Source: an uncultured Collinsella sp. (GTDB taxonomy: Bacteria; Actinomycetota; Coriobacteriia; Coriobacteriales; Coriobacteriaceae). Taken from it: DNA of 12,312 nucleotides. The stretch's first letter is position 1, and every line of letters begins with the position of its first letter. The translations under genes were made by a program, and so were the position numbers. The DNA lies in the NCBI GenBank assembly GCA_900542325.1, contig UQMY01000046.1, positions 1 through 12,312 on the forward strand, in the 5' to 3' direction. Shown here piece by piece: positions 1-5,838 of this stretch. The notes below the pieces were generated by a model. The model saw nothing but the letters and a program-made list of their open reading frames with translations. It searched no databases and was not told where the DNA came from.

Positions 1-56
1 ATGCCTTGCCTTTTGAATGACAAATTGTCGCTCTGGGCGGCGCGCAGCGTCGAGCG

Positions 57-84
57 GTTACGGCGTTTGGTAAAACGCCGTAAC
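57..84 (-). repeat. 12-bp perfect hairpin just after lysS
   Basis: A perfect 12-bp inverted repeat (GTTACGGCGTTT at 57-68 and its complement at 73-84) with a 4-nt loop begins 5 nt past the lysS stop codon. On the minus strand the loop reads TACC. No T-run follows, so it is not a classical intrinsic terminator, but its place suggests a 3'-end or transcript-stabilising role. A second hairpin with the same ends and loop but a different stem core follows dtd (4574-4601). Confidence 0.75.
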
Positions 85-88
85 CCCC

Positions 89-2053
89 CTAGTACATCTT
101 TGCGCCGGCAGGGATGGAAGCGTCGAGCTGAATCAGGTTGAGACGCTCCTCGCCCTCCTCCTCGTGGATGGCGCTGATGAGCATGCCGCAGCTGGGGATG
201 CCCATCATCTTGCGCGGAGGCAGGTTGGTGATGGCGAGCAAGGTCTTGCCGACCAGGTCCTCGGGCTCGTAGTAATCGTGAATACCGGAGAGGATGGTGC
301 GATCGGTGCCGGTGCCGTCGTCGAGCGTAAAGTTCAGCAGTTTCTTGGACTTTTTGACGGCCTCGCATGCCTTGACCTTCACGGCGCGGAAGTCGCTCTT
401 GGAGAAGGTATCAAAGTCGACGAACTCCTCAAACAGCGGCTCAACGGCAATCTTGGAATAATCAACCGTGGGCTTAAGCGGCTTGACGAAGGGGCTCGCG
501 GCGTTGCCGGCCTCGGCGGCCTTGACAGCAGCGGCACCGGACTGGAAACCCTTCTCGGGCTTCATGTGCGGGAACAGCAGCACGTCGCGGATGGAAGCTT
601 GGTTGGTGAGCAGCATGACCACGCGGTCGATACCGATGCCGATGCCGCCCGCGGGAGGCATACCGTACTCGAGGGCACGCACGTAATCCTCGTCGTACTC
701 CATGGCCTCGTCGTCGCCGCCGGCCTTCTCGGCCATCTGGGCGGCGAAGCGCTCGGCCTGGTCGACCGGGTCGTTGAGCTCGGAGAACGCGTTCGCGTAC
801 TCGTGGCCGGCGATGACCAGCTCAAAGCGATGGGTCAGGCGCGGGTCATCCTCAAAGCGCTTGGCAAGCGGGCTAACCTCGATGGGGTAATCGCACACGA
901 AGGTGGGGTTGACGATGGTGTCCTCGCCCAGCTCGTCATAGATCTCGGCGATGATCTTGCCGGCGGTCCACTCGGGCTTGATCTCCAGGCCCTTCTCGCG
1001 CGCGGCGGCAGCAAGCTCCTCAACCGGTGTGTCGATGGTGACCTGCTTACCAATAACGTCAGAGACGATATCGGTCATGGAACGGCTTGCCCACTCACCA
1101 GAAAGGTCGATGGTCTGGCCCTGGTACTCAATAACCTCGGGATTGCCGATAGCCTTGTTAGCGGCCTTAATGACACCCTGGGCGAGCGCCTTCATGCCCT
1201 CGAGATCGGAGAAGGCGCGGTAAGCCTCCATCGTGGTGAACTCGGGGTTGTGGGTGAGGTCCATACCCTCGTTGCGGAAGATGCGGCCGATCTCGAAGAC
1301 GCGCTCAAAGCCGCCGACGATGCAGCGCTTGAGGTGCAGCTCGGTGGCAATACGCAGGTAGCACTCCTGATCGAGCGCGTTGAAGTGCGTGATGAACGGC
1401 TTGGCAGTAGCTCCGCCCTGGATGGTCTGCAGGATAGGGGTCTCGACCTCCATGTAGCCATCGGACTCCATAAAGCGGCGGAACGTGGAGAGGATCTGCG
1501 AGCGCTTGCGGAAGGTCTCGCGAACGTCGTCGTTGGCGATCAGGTCGACATAGCGCTGACGATAGCGGGTCTCCTTGTCGGAGAGACCGTGAAACTTCTC
1601 GGGCAGCGGGCGAACGGCCTTGGACAGCAGCGTCGCGCTCTTGGGGGCAACGGAAAGCTGGCCACGCTTGGTGCGCACGACCACGCCGGTCACGCCAAGG
1701 ATATCGCCCAGGTCGAGGGCCTTGAGCGTATTCCAGGCGGCCTCGTCCATATCGTTGATGCGGCAGAACAGCTGGATCTCGCCGGTCGCGTCGCGCACGA
1801 CAATGAACATGATCTTGCCCTGACCGCGCTTGGCGACCACACGGCCGCCGATCTTCACGACGTCCTCGGTGTCCTCGCCATCGGTGAGCTCGGCGTACTT
1901 AGTCTCGATGTCGACGACGTAGTCCTCAATCTCGGAGTGCTCGGGATAGGGGTTCTGGCCCGCCTCGAACAGGGCGGCGCGCTTGGCCAGGCGCGTGGCG
2001 CGCTCGTCGTTGAGCGTCGATGCCTGCTCGGCGGCGTTCTGGTTCTCTGCCAT
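89..2053 (-). CDS. lysS: Lysyl-tRNA synthetase, class II, with C-terminal tRNA-binding domain
   Basis: Charges tRNA-Lys with lysine using ATP in the cytoplasm. The 654-aa product has an N-terminal anticodon-binding OB fold (about residues 65-145), then a class II catalytic core: motif 2 around 251-275 (FEIGRIFRNEG, then HNPEFTTMEAY) and motif 3 around 469-481 (GGIGIGIDRVVML). A typical bacterial LysRS ends near residue 500, after LLFPHMKPE. Here an Ala-rich linker (about 500-540) joins a second OB-type domain (about 541-654) of the EMAPII/Trbp111 kind found at the C-terminus of many bacterial MetRS; the block LAITNLPPRKMMGIPSCGM at 605-623 is characteristic. The ATG at 2053 has GAGGAG 6 nt upstream. 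It follows greA by 78 nt, with a terminator-like hairpin in its leader. LysRS identity is certain; the role of the extra domain is inferred. Confidence 0.97.
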   Translation of the reverse strand: MAENQNAAEQASTLNDERATRLAKRAALFEAGQNPYPEHSEIEDYVVDIETKYAELTDGEDTEDVVKIGGRVVAKRGQGKIMFIVVRDATGEIQLFCRINDMDEAAWNTLKALDLGDILGVTGVVVRTKRGQLSVAPKSATLLSKAVRPLPEKFHGLSDKETRYRQRYVDLIANDDVRETFRKRSQILSTFRRFMESDGYMEVETPILQTIQGGATAKPFITHFNALDQECYLRIATELHLKRCIVGGFERVFEIGRIFRNEGMDLTHNPEFTTMEAYRAFSDLEGMKALAQGVIKAANKAIGNPEVIEYQGQTIDLSGEWASRSMTDIVSDVIGKQVTIDTPVEELAAAAREKGLEIKPEWTAGKIIAEIYDELGEDTIVNPTFVCDYPIEVSPLAKRFEDDPRLTHRFELVIAGHEYANAFSELNDPVDQAERFAAQMAEKAGGDDEAMEYDEDYVRALEYGMPPAGGIGIGIDRVVMLLTNQASIRDVLLFPHMKPEKGFQSGAAAVKAAEAGNAASPFVKPLKPTVDYSKIAVEPLFEEFVDFDTFSKSDFRAVKVKACEAVKKSKKLLNFTLDDGTGTDRTILSGIHDYYEPEDLVGKTLLAITNLPPRKMMGIPSCGMLISAIHEEEGEERLNLIQLDASIPAGAKMY

Positions 2054-2070
2054 AGTTAGCTCCTCAAACT

Positions 2071-2103
2071 AAAACGCTCCCCAGGATTCGGTCCCAGGGA
2101 GCG
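2071..2103 (-). terminator. Intrinsic terminator or attenuator between greA and lysS
   Basis: On the minus strand a 7-bp GC-rich stem (CGCTCCC at 2097-2103 pairing with GGGAGCG at 2075-2081), with a possible inner GGA/TCC pairing, is followed by TTTTAGTTT. The hairpin ends about 20 nt before the lysS ATG and no promoter is evident between it and the gene. It may terminate greA partially or act as a regulatory leader for lysS. Confidence 0.6.
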
Positions 2104-2131
2104 AAAACATACCTTTACGCGGGACCGTGGT

Positions 2132-2602
2132 CTAGCGTGCGATCTTGGCGATGGTGTAGATGCGGGTCTTGCCGGAAGGCGTAACGACCTCGACGGAGTC
2201 GCCCTCGCCGTGACCAATGATGGCGTGGCCGACCGGAGACTCGTTGGAGATCTTGTGCTCGAGCGAGTTGGTCTCGGTGGTACCGACGAGCGTGACTTCC
2301 ATGACCTCACCGTTGGGATCAATCAGAGAAACGGTGGAACCGATGGAGACGGTCAGATCGCCCGTGGTGGCAGCAACCTGAGCGTTGGCGAGGATGGCCT
2401 GAATCTCGGCAATGCGAGCAGCATTCTGGGCCTGCTTGTCCTTGGCGGCGTCGTACTCGGAGTTCTCCGAAAGGTCGCCGAACGCGCGGGCTTCCTTGAT
2501 GTCCTCGACGATCTCCTTGGCGTAATCGCCCTCACGCCAAGCGAGCTCCTCGACGAGCTTCTGGCGGCCCTCAGCGGTCAGTACGATCTGGCTTGCGTCC
2601 AT
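2132..2602 (-). CDS. greA: Transcription elongation factor GreA
   Basis: Rescues backtracked RNA polymerase by stimulating cleavage of the transcript 3' end. The 156-aa product matches the family length. It has an N-terminal coiled-coil (about residues 8-75) whose tip carries FGDLSENSEYDAAKD (41-55), including the acidic D43 and E46 thought to reach the polymerase active site, and a C-terminal FKBP-like domain containing SPVGHAIIGHGEGD. The ATG at 2602 was chosen because GGGGAG lies 8 nt upstream and the protein then starts MDASQIVLTAEG, in register with other GreA; an upstream in-frame start would add ten residues with no ribosome-binding site. It follows the tatA terminator and precedes lysS. 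A TTGACA word (2638-2643, minus) lies upstream, but no matching -10 was found. Confidence 0.96.
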   Translation of the reverse strand: MDASQIVLTAEGRQKLVEELAWREGDYAKEIVEDIKEARAFGDLSENSEYDAAKDKQAQNAARIAEIQAILANAQVAATTGDLTVSIGSTVSLIDPNGEVMEVTLVGTTETNSLEHKISNESPVGHAIIGHGEGDSVEVVTPSGKTRIYTIAKIAR

Positions 2603-2650
2603 ACGGATATCTCCCCAACTCTGATCAAACAATCAACTGTCAACAAAACG

Positions 2651-2683
2651 AAAAAGACCGGCTAGCCTGCGGGCAAGCCGGTC
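2651..2683 (-). terminator. Intrinsic terminator of tatA
   Basis: On the minus strand GACCGGCT pairs with AGCCGGTC, then one mismatch, then GCC/GGC closing a 4-nt loop (arms 2656-2667 and 2672-2683). A TTTTT run (2651-2655) follows directly. It lies 26 nt past the tatA stop codon and separates tatA from greA. Confidence 0.9.
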
Positions 2684-2708
2684 AGGTGCTCACCCCAAAG
2701 GGATGGGA

Positions 2709-2984
2709 CTACTCTGCGTCCGCGTCGCTGTCCTCTGCCTGCTTCTTCTTGGCAGCAGCGAGCTTGGCCTCGAGCTCAGCGATCTCCTTGTCCTCCTCGG
2801 ACTGCTCGACCACGACCTCCTCGGCCTGCTTGGTCTCGGCCTTATCGTCGCCCTCCATACCCTCGCGGATATTCTTGACGGTAGAGCCGAGGGACTTGCC
2901 GAGCTTCGGCAGGTTCTTGGGCCCGAAGATAATCAGGACAACGACGAGAATAATGATGAGCTCAGGAGCCCTCAGTCCAAACAT
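2709..2984 (-). CDS. tatA: Sec-independent (Tat) translocase subunit, TatA type
   Basis: Membrane pore-forming component of the twin-arginine pathway, which exports folded proteins. The 91-aa product begins MFGLRAPELIIILVVVLIIF, a short N-terminal hydrophobic helix (residues 7-20), then the family hinge FGPKNLPKLG (20-29) and an amphipathic helix (about 30-45). A charged, Glu/Lys/Ala-rich tail follows. The ATG at 2984 has GGAGG 5 nt upstream; longer in-frame versions would run back through the tRNA gene and are not credible. TatA and TatB are hard to separate by sequence: the short length and FGP-hinge favour TatA, and many Gram-positive bacteria use a single TatA-like protein. No tatC lies in the window. 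It is monocistronic, with its own promoter and terminator. Confidence 0.93.
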   Translation of the reverse strand: MFGLRAPELIIILVVVLIIFGPKNLPKLGKSLGSTVKNIREGMEGDDKAETKQAEEVVVEQSEEDKEIAELEAKLAAAKKKQAEDSDADAE

Positions 2985-3020
2985 GTAGACCTCCACAATA
3001 CAGCGAGACAAGCTCGAATG

Positions 3021-3049
3021 AGTATACCGCGGGTATCGCGGTATCACAA
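3021..3049 (-). promoter_or_regulatory. Promoter of tatA with inverted repeat in the spacer
   Basis: On the minus strand TTGTGA (3044-3049) and TATACT (3021-3026) are 17 bp apart, a good housekeeping-sigma match. An 8-bp perfect inverted repeat, ATACCGCG/CGCGGTAT (3024-3031 and 3037-3044), fills the spacer and touches both hexamers, as an operator would. The likely start site lies near 3014, giving a leader of about 30 nt. Confidence 0.7.
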
Positions 3050-3057
3050 CAATAGCT

Positions 3058-3085
3058 AAAAAAAGGGACCGCAAGAAGCGGTCCC
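3058..3085 (-). terminator. Intrinsic terminator of tRNA-Pro
   Basis: A perfect 8-bp stem GGGACCGC/GCGGTCCC (3078-3085 and 3065-3072, minus reading) with a 5-nt loop is followed by seven T residues (3058-3064). It starts 11 nt past the encoded CCA end of the tRNA. Confidence 0.93.
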
Positions 3086-3096
3086 TCCTCATGCTC

Positions 3097-3173
3097 TGGT
3101 CGGGTTGACTGGATTTGAACCAGCGACCCCTGCGTCCCGAACGCAGTGCTCTACCAAACTGAGCCACAACCCG
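3097..3173 (-). tRNA. tRNA-Pro (anticodon CGG)
   Basis: A 77-nt cloverleaf read on the minus strand. The acceptor stem is CGGGTTG/CAACCCG with discriminator A and an encoded CCA (3097-3099). The D arm has GCTC/GAGC, the anticodon stem is CTGCG/CGCAG around loop TTCGGGA, and the T arm is GCTGG-TTCAAAT-CCAGT with one G-U pair. The anticodon CGG (3137-3139) reads the proline codon CCG, which is frequent in GC-rich genomes; the anticodon arm resembles E. coli proK. It stands alone between ispE and tatA with its own terminator. Confidence 0.97.
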
Positions 3174-3181
3174 TTAGCTCG

Positions 3182-3190
3182 ACTATAGTA
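3182..3190 (-). promoter_or_regulatory. Possible -10 region of the tRNA-Pro promoter
   Basis: TACTATAGT on the minus strand lies 9-17 nt upstream of the mature tRNA 5' end, the right place for a -10 box. No convincing -35 hexamer was found 16-18 bp upstream, so read-through from ispE is also possible. Confidence 0.35.
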
Positions 3191-3222
3191 ACAAAGATTT
3201 CCGTCGCGTGCTAGAGAAATTT

Positions 3223-4119
3223 TTACTTCTTTGGCACTTCGATGCGAACCGTGTTGGGAATGAGCTCCGTCGCGCAGGACCACCAGCCGTTTTGCAGGGC
3301 AGCGTCGGCAAGCCTTTCGGCCGTGGCGGCGGTGTCGCAAATGGCAAACGAGCAGGCGCCCGATCCACACACATCTACAGCAACCGTGCCGTCCTGTTTA
3401 CGCAGCCAATCGAGAACCGTTTGAATCTGCGGCTCCATCTGTGCGGAAATGACGCCCAGGTTGTTATGGATGAGTGCATATGCCGTCTCTGCATCACCGG
3501 CACGCAAGGCAGAAGCTATCGCGCCGGGCTTGTCCGCAGGCACCGGGGCCTCGTCAAAACGTCGATAGGCTTCAATTGTCGAAACGCTTGCCTCGCGCGG
3601 CTTGACCAACACGACGGGTGTTGCGGGCAGCACGGGATACTCAGTTGCCAGCACGTCTCCCCCACCTACGTAGAACGAAGGGCTCGCGTGCAAAAAGAAC
3701 GGGACGTCAGCACCAATGCCCCGCGCAATGTCGTCGAGCGCGGGGTCGGAGCGATCAATTCCCCAGAGCTCCGCCAAGGCGACAATGACCGCGGCCGCAT
3801 CCGTCGAGGGACCGCCCAAGCCGGCGCACAATGGAATGCGCTTCTCAATCGTCACGCAGATGCTTGCCTCGCGACCATAATGCTCGGCCATAGCAACCGC
3901 AGCCCGATACGCCGTATTCTTTTGCATGGGAAAATCTGATGCCGGAACCGTCTGGACGGTCAGCGCCTGTGCCGGCGTAACCGTCACGGTATCGGAAAGA
4001 CCGACAGCTGCCATCAGGGAATCGACCCTGTGGTAGCCGCGGTCATCGCGCTCGGTATGAACCCCCAAGTAGAGGTTAATCTTTGCCGGCGCGGAAAGAG
4101 TCAGGGACCGATCGGTCAC
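3223..4119 (-). CDS. ispE: 4-diphosphocytidyl-2-C-methyl-D-erythritol kinase
   Basis: GHMP-family kinase that phosphorylates CDP-methylerythritol at the 2-hydroxyl with ATP, the fourth step of the non-mevalonate (MEP) isoprenoid pathway, which ultimately supplies undecaprenyl phosphate. The 298-aa product has the usual length and order: PAKINLYLGV (11-20) with the conserved Lys, the glycine-rich ATP loop PLCAGLGGPSTDAAAV (96-111), GADVPFFL (136-143) containing the catalytic Asp, and a late glycine motif VCGSGACSF (250-258). The start is a GTG at 4119 with GAGGAG about 9 nt upstream, inside the end of veg; only 2 nt separate the veg stop from this start, so translation is probably coupled. The veg-ispE order is also seen in Bacillus. 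Confidence 0.96.
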   Translation of the reverse strand: MTDRSLTLSAPAKINLYLGVHTERDDRGYHRVDSLMAAVGLSDTVTVTPAQALTVQTVPASDFPMQKNTAYRAAVAMAEHYGREASICVTIEKRIPLCAGLGGPSTDAAAVIVALAELWGIDRSDPALDDIARGIGADVPFFLHASPSFYVGGGDVLATEYPVLPATPVVLVKPREASVSTIEAYRRFDEAPVPADKPGAIASALRAGDAETAYALIHNNLGVISAQMEPQIQTVLDWLRKQDGTVAVDVCGSGACSFAICDTAATAERLADAALQNGWWSCATELIPNTVRIEVPKK

Positions 4120-4121
4120 CG

Positions 4122-4418
4122 CTAGTGCTCCTCGAGCTGATTGCCGAGCGGGGTAAAGATATGCTCGCCGCTCTCGGGGTCGAACAGCTCGACCTGACCG
4201 GTGAGGACATCGATATACTGGTAGGACTGACGCGACTTGCGCCCGCGACGTTCGTCAACCTCGACGATAAAGACGGCGGGGTGGACGCTCTTGATGGTGC
4301 CCATGCGCTCGACGACGCGGGTGCGGCCCATGTTGGCCTTCACCTTGACGCGATCGCCCACCATATCGGTCAGCTTCTCGTGGATGTCGTCGACGTGATT
4401 GACTTCCATCTCTTCCAT
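4122..4418 (-). CDS. veg: Veg family protein (DUF1021)
   Basis: Small 98-aa protein related to B. subtilis Veg, a strongly expressed protein of unclear molecular role that has been tied to biofilm formation and spore outgrowth. The core KVKANMGRTRVVERMGTIKS (25-44), PAVFIVEVDE (47-56) and SYQYIDVLTGQVELFD (65-80) match the family, which folds as a small beta-barrel. A charged C-terminal tail of about 18 residues extends beyond the Bacillus protein. The ATG at 4418 was chosen because GGAGG lies 8 nt upstream; an upstream in-frame start at 4442 would place that ribosome-binding site inside the gene. It is followed at once by ispE. The family is confident; the cellular role here is unknown. Confidence 0.9.
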   Translation of the reverse strand: MEEMEVNHVDDIHEKLTDMVGDRVKVKANMGRTRVVERMGTIKSVHPAVFIVEVDERRGRKSRQSYQYIDVLTGQVELFDPESGEHIFTPLGNQLEEH

Positions 4419-4485
4419 GAACAGGGCCTCCAGAAGGTGCAATTCAAAAAGGGGATAATACCCCTAAGATAGACAAAACTCTAAT

Positions 4486-4515
4486 ACTATAGCACCCTGT
4501 TGCGACCACGCGCAA
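4486..4515 (-). promoter_or_regulatory. Promoter of veg-ispE
   Basis: On the minus strand TTGCGC (4510-4515) and TATAGT (4486-4491) are separated by 18 bp. The predicted start site is near 4479, giving a leader of about 60 nt that contains GGGG-TATTAT-CCCC (4451-4464). That TATTAT could be a second -10 box, but no suitable -35 was found for it. Confidence 0.55.
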
Positions 4516-4573
4516 GTAGCTAAATAAACCCCGTCCCAAATACGTACCAGACGACAACCTCGCATGACCAGTT

Positions 4574-4601
4574 GTTACGCGGTTTGGTAAAACCGCGTAA
4601 C
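4574..4601 (-). repeat. 12-bp perfect hairpin abutting the dtd stop
   Basis: GTTACGCGGTTT (4574-4585) and its exact complement (4590-4601) flank a 4-nt loop. The stem ends directly against the dtd stop codon (4602-4604). It shares the ends GTTAC and GTTT and the TACC loop (minus reading) with the hairpin after lysS, while the three middle stem pairs differ. No T-run follows on the minus strand. Confidence 0.75.
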
Positions 4602-5048
4602 CTAAAGGTTGTCCGTGTCCAAGACGATGGTGAATGGGCCGTCGTTGACCAAGTCGACTTTCATATCGGCGCCAAAGATGCCGTGCGCCACGTGTTCGAC
4701 ATCTTGACGAACGAGCGTCAGGAAGTACTCGTAGAGCTCGTTGGCAACATCGGGCGCACCTGCATCGGTAAACGACGGACGGCGACCGTGGCGGCAGTCA
4801 GCGAACAGCGTGAACTGCGACACCACGAGCACCTCGCCGTCGACATCGGCAAGTGCCAGGTTGGTCTTGCCGTTCTCGTCCTCGTTGATGCGCAAGCCCC
4901 GGAGCTTGCCCCACAGCTTATCGGCCTCGGCGCGCGTGTCGCCGTGGCCCACGCCCAGCAGCACCAGATAGCCGCGCCCAATTTTGCCCACGCACTCGCC
5001 GTCGACCGTCACGCCGGCGTTGAGTACGCGCTGCACCACCGCACGCAC
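4602..5048 (-). CDS. dtd: D-aminoacyl-tRNA deacylase
   Basis: Homodimeric editing enzyme that hydrolyses D-amino acids (and glycine mischarged on tRNA-Ala) from tRNA, keeping D-residues out of proteins. The 148-aa product has the family length and both active-site motifs: SQFTLFA (77-83) and the Gly-cisPro loop NDGPFT (135-140). The start is a GTG at 5048, with GAGGAG 6 nt upstream at the end of rdgB; only 3 nt separate the genes, so they are surely co-transcribed. A wall-building bacterium that makes D-Glu with the nearby MurI has a clear need for this activity. A perfect hairpin follows the stop codon directly. Confidence 0.97.
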   Translation of the reverse strand: MRAVVQRVLNAGVTVDGECVGKIGRGYLVLLGVGHGDTRAEADKLWGKLRGLRINEDENGKTNLALADVDGEVLVVSQFTLFADCRHGRRPSFTDAGAPDVANELYEYFLTLVRQDVEHVAHGIFGADMKVDLVNDGPFTIVLDTDNL

Positions 5049-5051
5049 GGC

Positions 5052-5693
5052 CTACTCCTCGCCCGTCAGTTTGGCGGACAGATGCTCGAGCGCGTGGAAA
5101 CGATGGCTGATGGCGTTCTTCTCGTCCGCCGTCAGCTCGGCCATGGTCTTGCCCGGCGTGTCGACCGGCAGGAACAGCGGGTCATAGCCAAAGCCGTGAT
5201 CGCCGCGGCCCTCGTGTGCGATAACGCCCTCGCAGGCGCCCTCGCCATAGGTGACCAGACCATCCGTGTCGATAAGCGCAACGACGCTCATAAAGCGCGC
5301 GGTGCGGTCCTCGTCCGCCACGCCTTCCAGGTTAACGAGAAGCTTGGCGTTGTTGGCGGCATCGTCTCCGTGCACGCCCGCATAGCGCGCGCTATACACG
5401 CCCGGCTCGCCGTCAAGCGCGTCGACGACCAAGCCCGAATCGTCGGCAATGGCCATGAGCCCCGTCTCTTCGACGGCAGCCTGCGCCTTGATGATGGCGT
5501 TCTCCAAAAACGTCGTGCCGTTTTCCTCGGGGTCCTCAAAATCGCCCAGCTGGCCGAGCGCCACAAAGCGAACCTCGGGCATGACCTTGCCCAAAATGGC
5601 CTCGATCTCGGTGAGCTTATGGGCGTTGCCCGTTGCCACGACAATGGTCGCCGCCGGGTCGAGGGTGTCGATGTCGATCTTCTCAAGTGCCAT
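5052..5693 (-). CDS. rdgB: Non-canonical purine NTP pyrophosphatase (RdgB/HAM1)
   Basis: Hydrolyses ITP, dITP and XTP to the monophosphates, cleaning the nucleotide pool of deaminated purines. The 213-aa product contains the family landmarks in order: VVATGNAHKLTEI (18-30) binding the triphosphate, FLENAIIKA (62-70), ADDSGLVVDAL (83-93) with metal-binding acids, GVYSARYAG (98-106), FGYDPLFLP (168-176) and the purine-recognising SHR (196-198). About 12 extra residues precede the usual start. The ATG at 5693 has AAGGAG 8 nt upstream. It sits between rph and dtd; rph-rdgB adjacency is common in bacteria. The 143-nt gap from rph contains a REP-like hairpin, so expression may be partly uncoupled from the upstream genes. 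Confidence 0.96.
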   Translation of the reverse strand: MALEKIDIDTLDPAATIVVATGNAHKLTEIEAILGKVMPEVRFVALGQLGDFEDPEENGTTFLENAIIKAQAAVEETGLMAIADDSGLVVDALDGEPGVYSARYAGVHGDDAANNAKLLVNLEGVADEDRTARFMSVVALIDTDGLVTYGEGACEGVIAHEGRGDHGFGYDPLFLPVDTPGKTMAELTADEKNAISHRFHALEHLSAKLTGEE

Positions 5694-5801
5694 GAGTGGT
5701 CTCCTTGTCTCTATAGCAATGCCGCGCCGAGGGCGACGAGGGCCTCCGCCTCTCCCCTCTCAATCAACGGCAGTCTTATACTTCGACGTTTTCCCAGATA
5801 A

Positions 5802-5838
5802 AACCTGCCAAAATAAACCTGTCCCTTTTTGGCAGGTT
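5802..5838 (-). terminator. Palindromic terminator-like or REP-like element after rph
   Basis: A perfect 12-bp inverted repeat (AACCTGCCAAAA at 5802-5813, complement at 5827-5838) with a 13-nt loop overlaps two bases of the rph stop codon. Read on the minus strand it is followed by TTATCT, so it could end transcription weakly. The loop and stem contain GGGACAGGTTTATTTTGG, a word that resembles REP repeats associated with RAYT transposases. rdgB and dtd downstream show no clear promoter, so read-through seems likely. Confidence 0.55.

Noticed and set aside
1..150. A short plus-strand frame starting at base 1 (MPCLLNDKL...)
   Set aside because: It runs through the lysS hairpin and into lysS antisense, has no ribosome-binding site in view and no family resemblance.
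164..2059. A 631-codon open frame on the plus strand opposite lysS
   Set aside because: It mirrors lysS codon by codon, is rich in Leu/Gly/Asp/Val as expected from antisense of GC-rich coding DNA, shows no recognisable domain, and lysS is certain.
2054..2131. T-box riboswitch for lysS
   Set aside because: The leader is far too short and lacks the conserved T-box sequence and a lysine specifier loop.
2985..3167. N-terminal extension of tatA through the tRNA region
   Set aside because: It would translate through the tRNA gene, its terminator and the tatA promoter; the ATG at 2984 has a proper ribosome-binding site and the family N-terminus.
4572..5801. A 409-codon plus-strand frame spanning dtd and rdgB
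   Set aside because: It lies antisense to two certain genes, starts inside the dtd hairpin, and has the low-information composition of a shadow frame.
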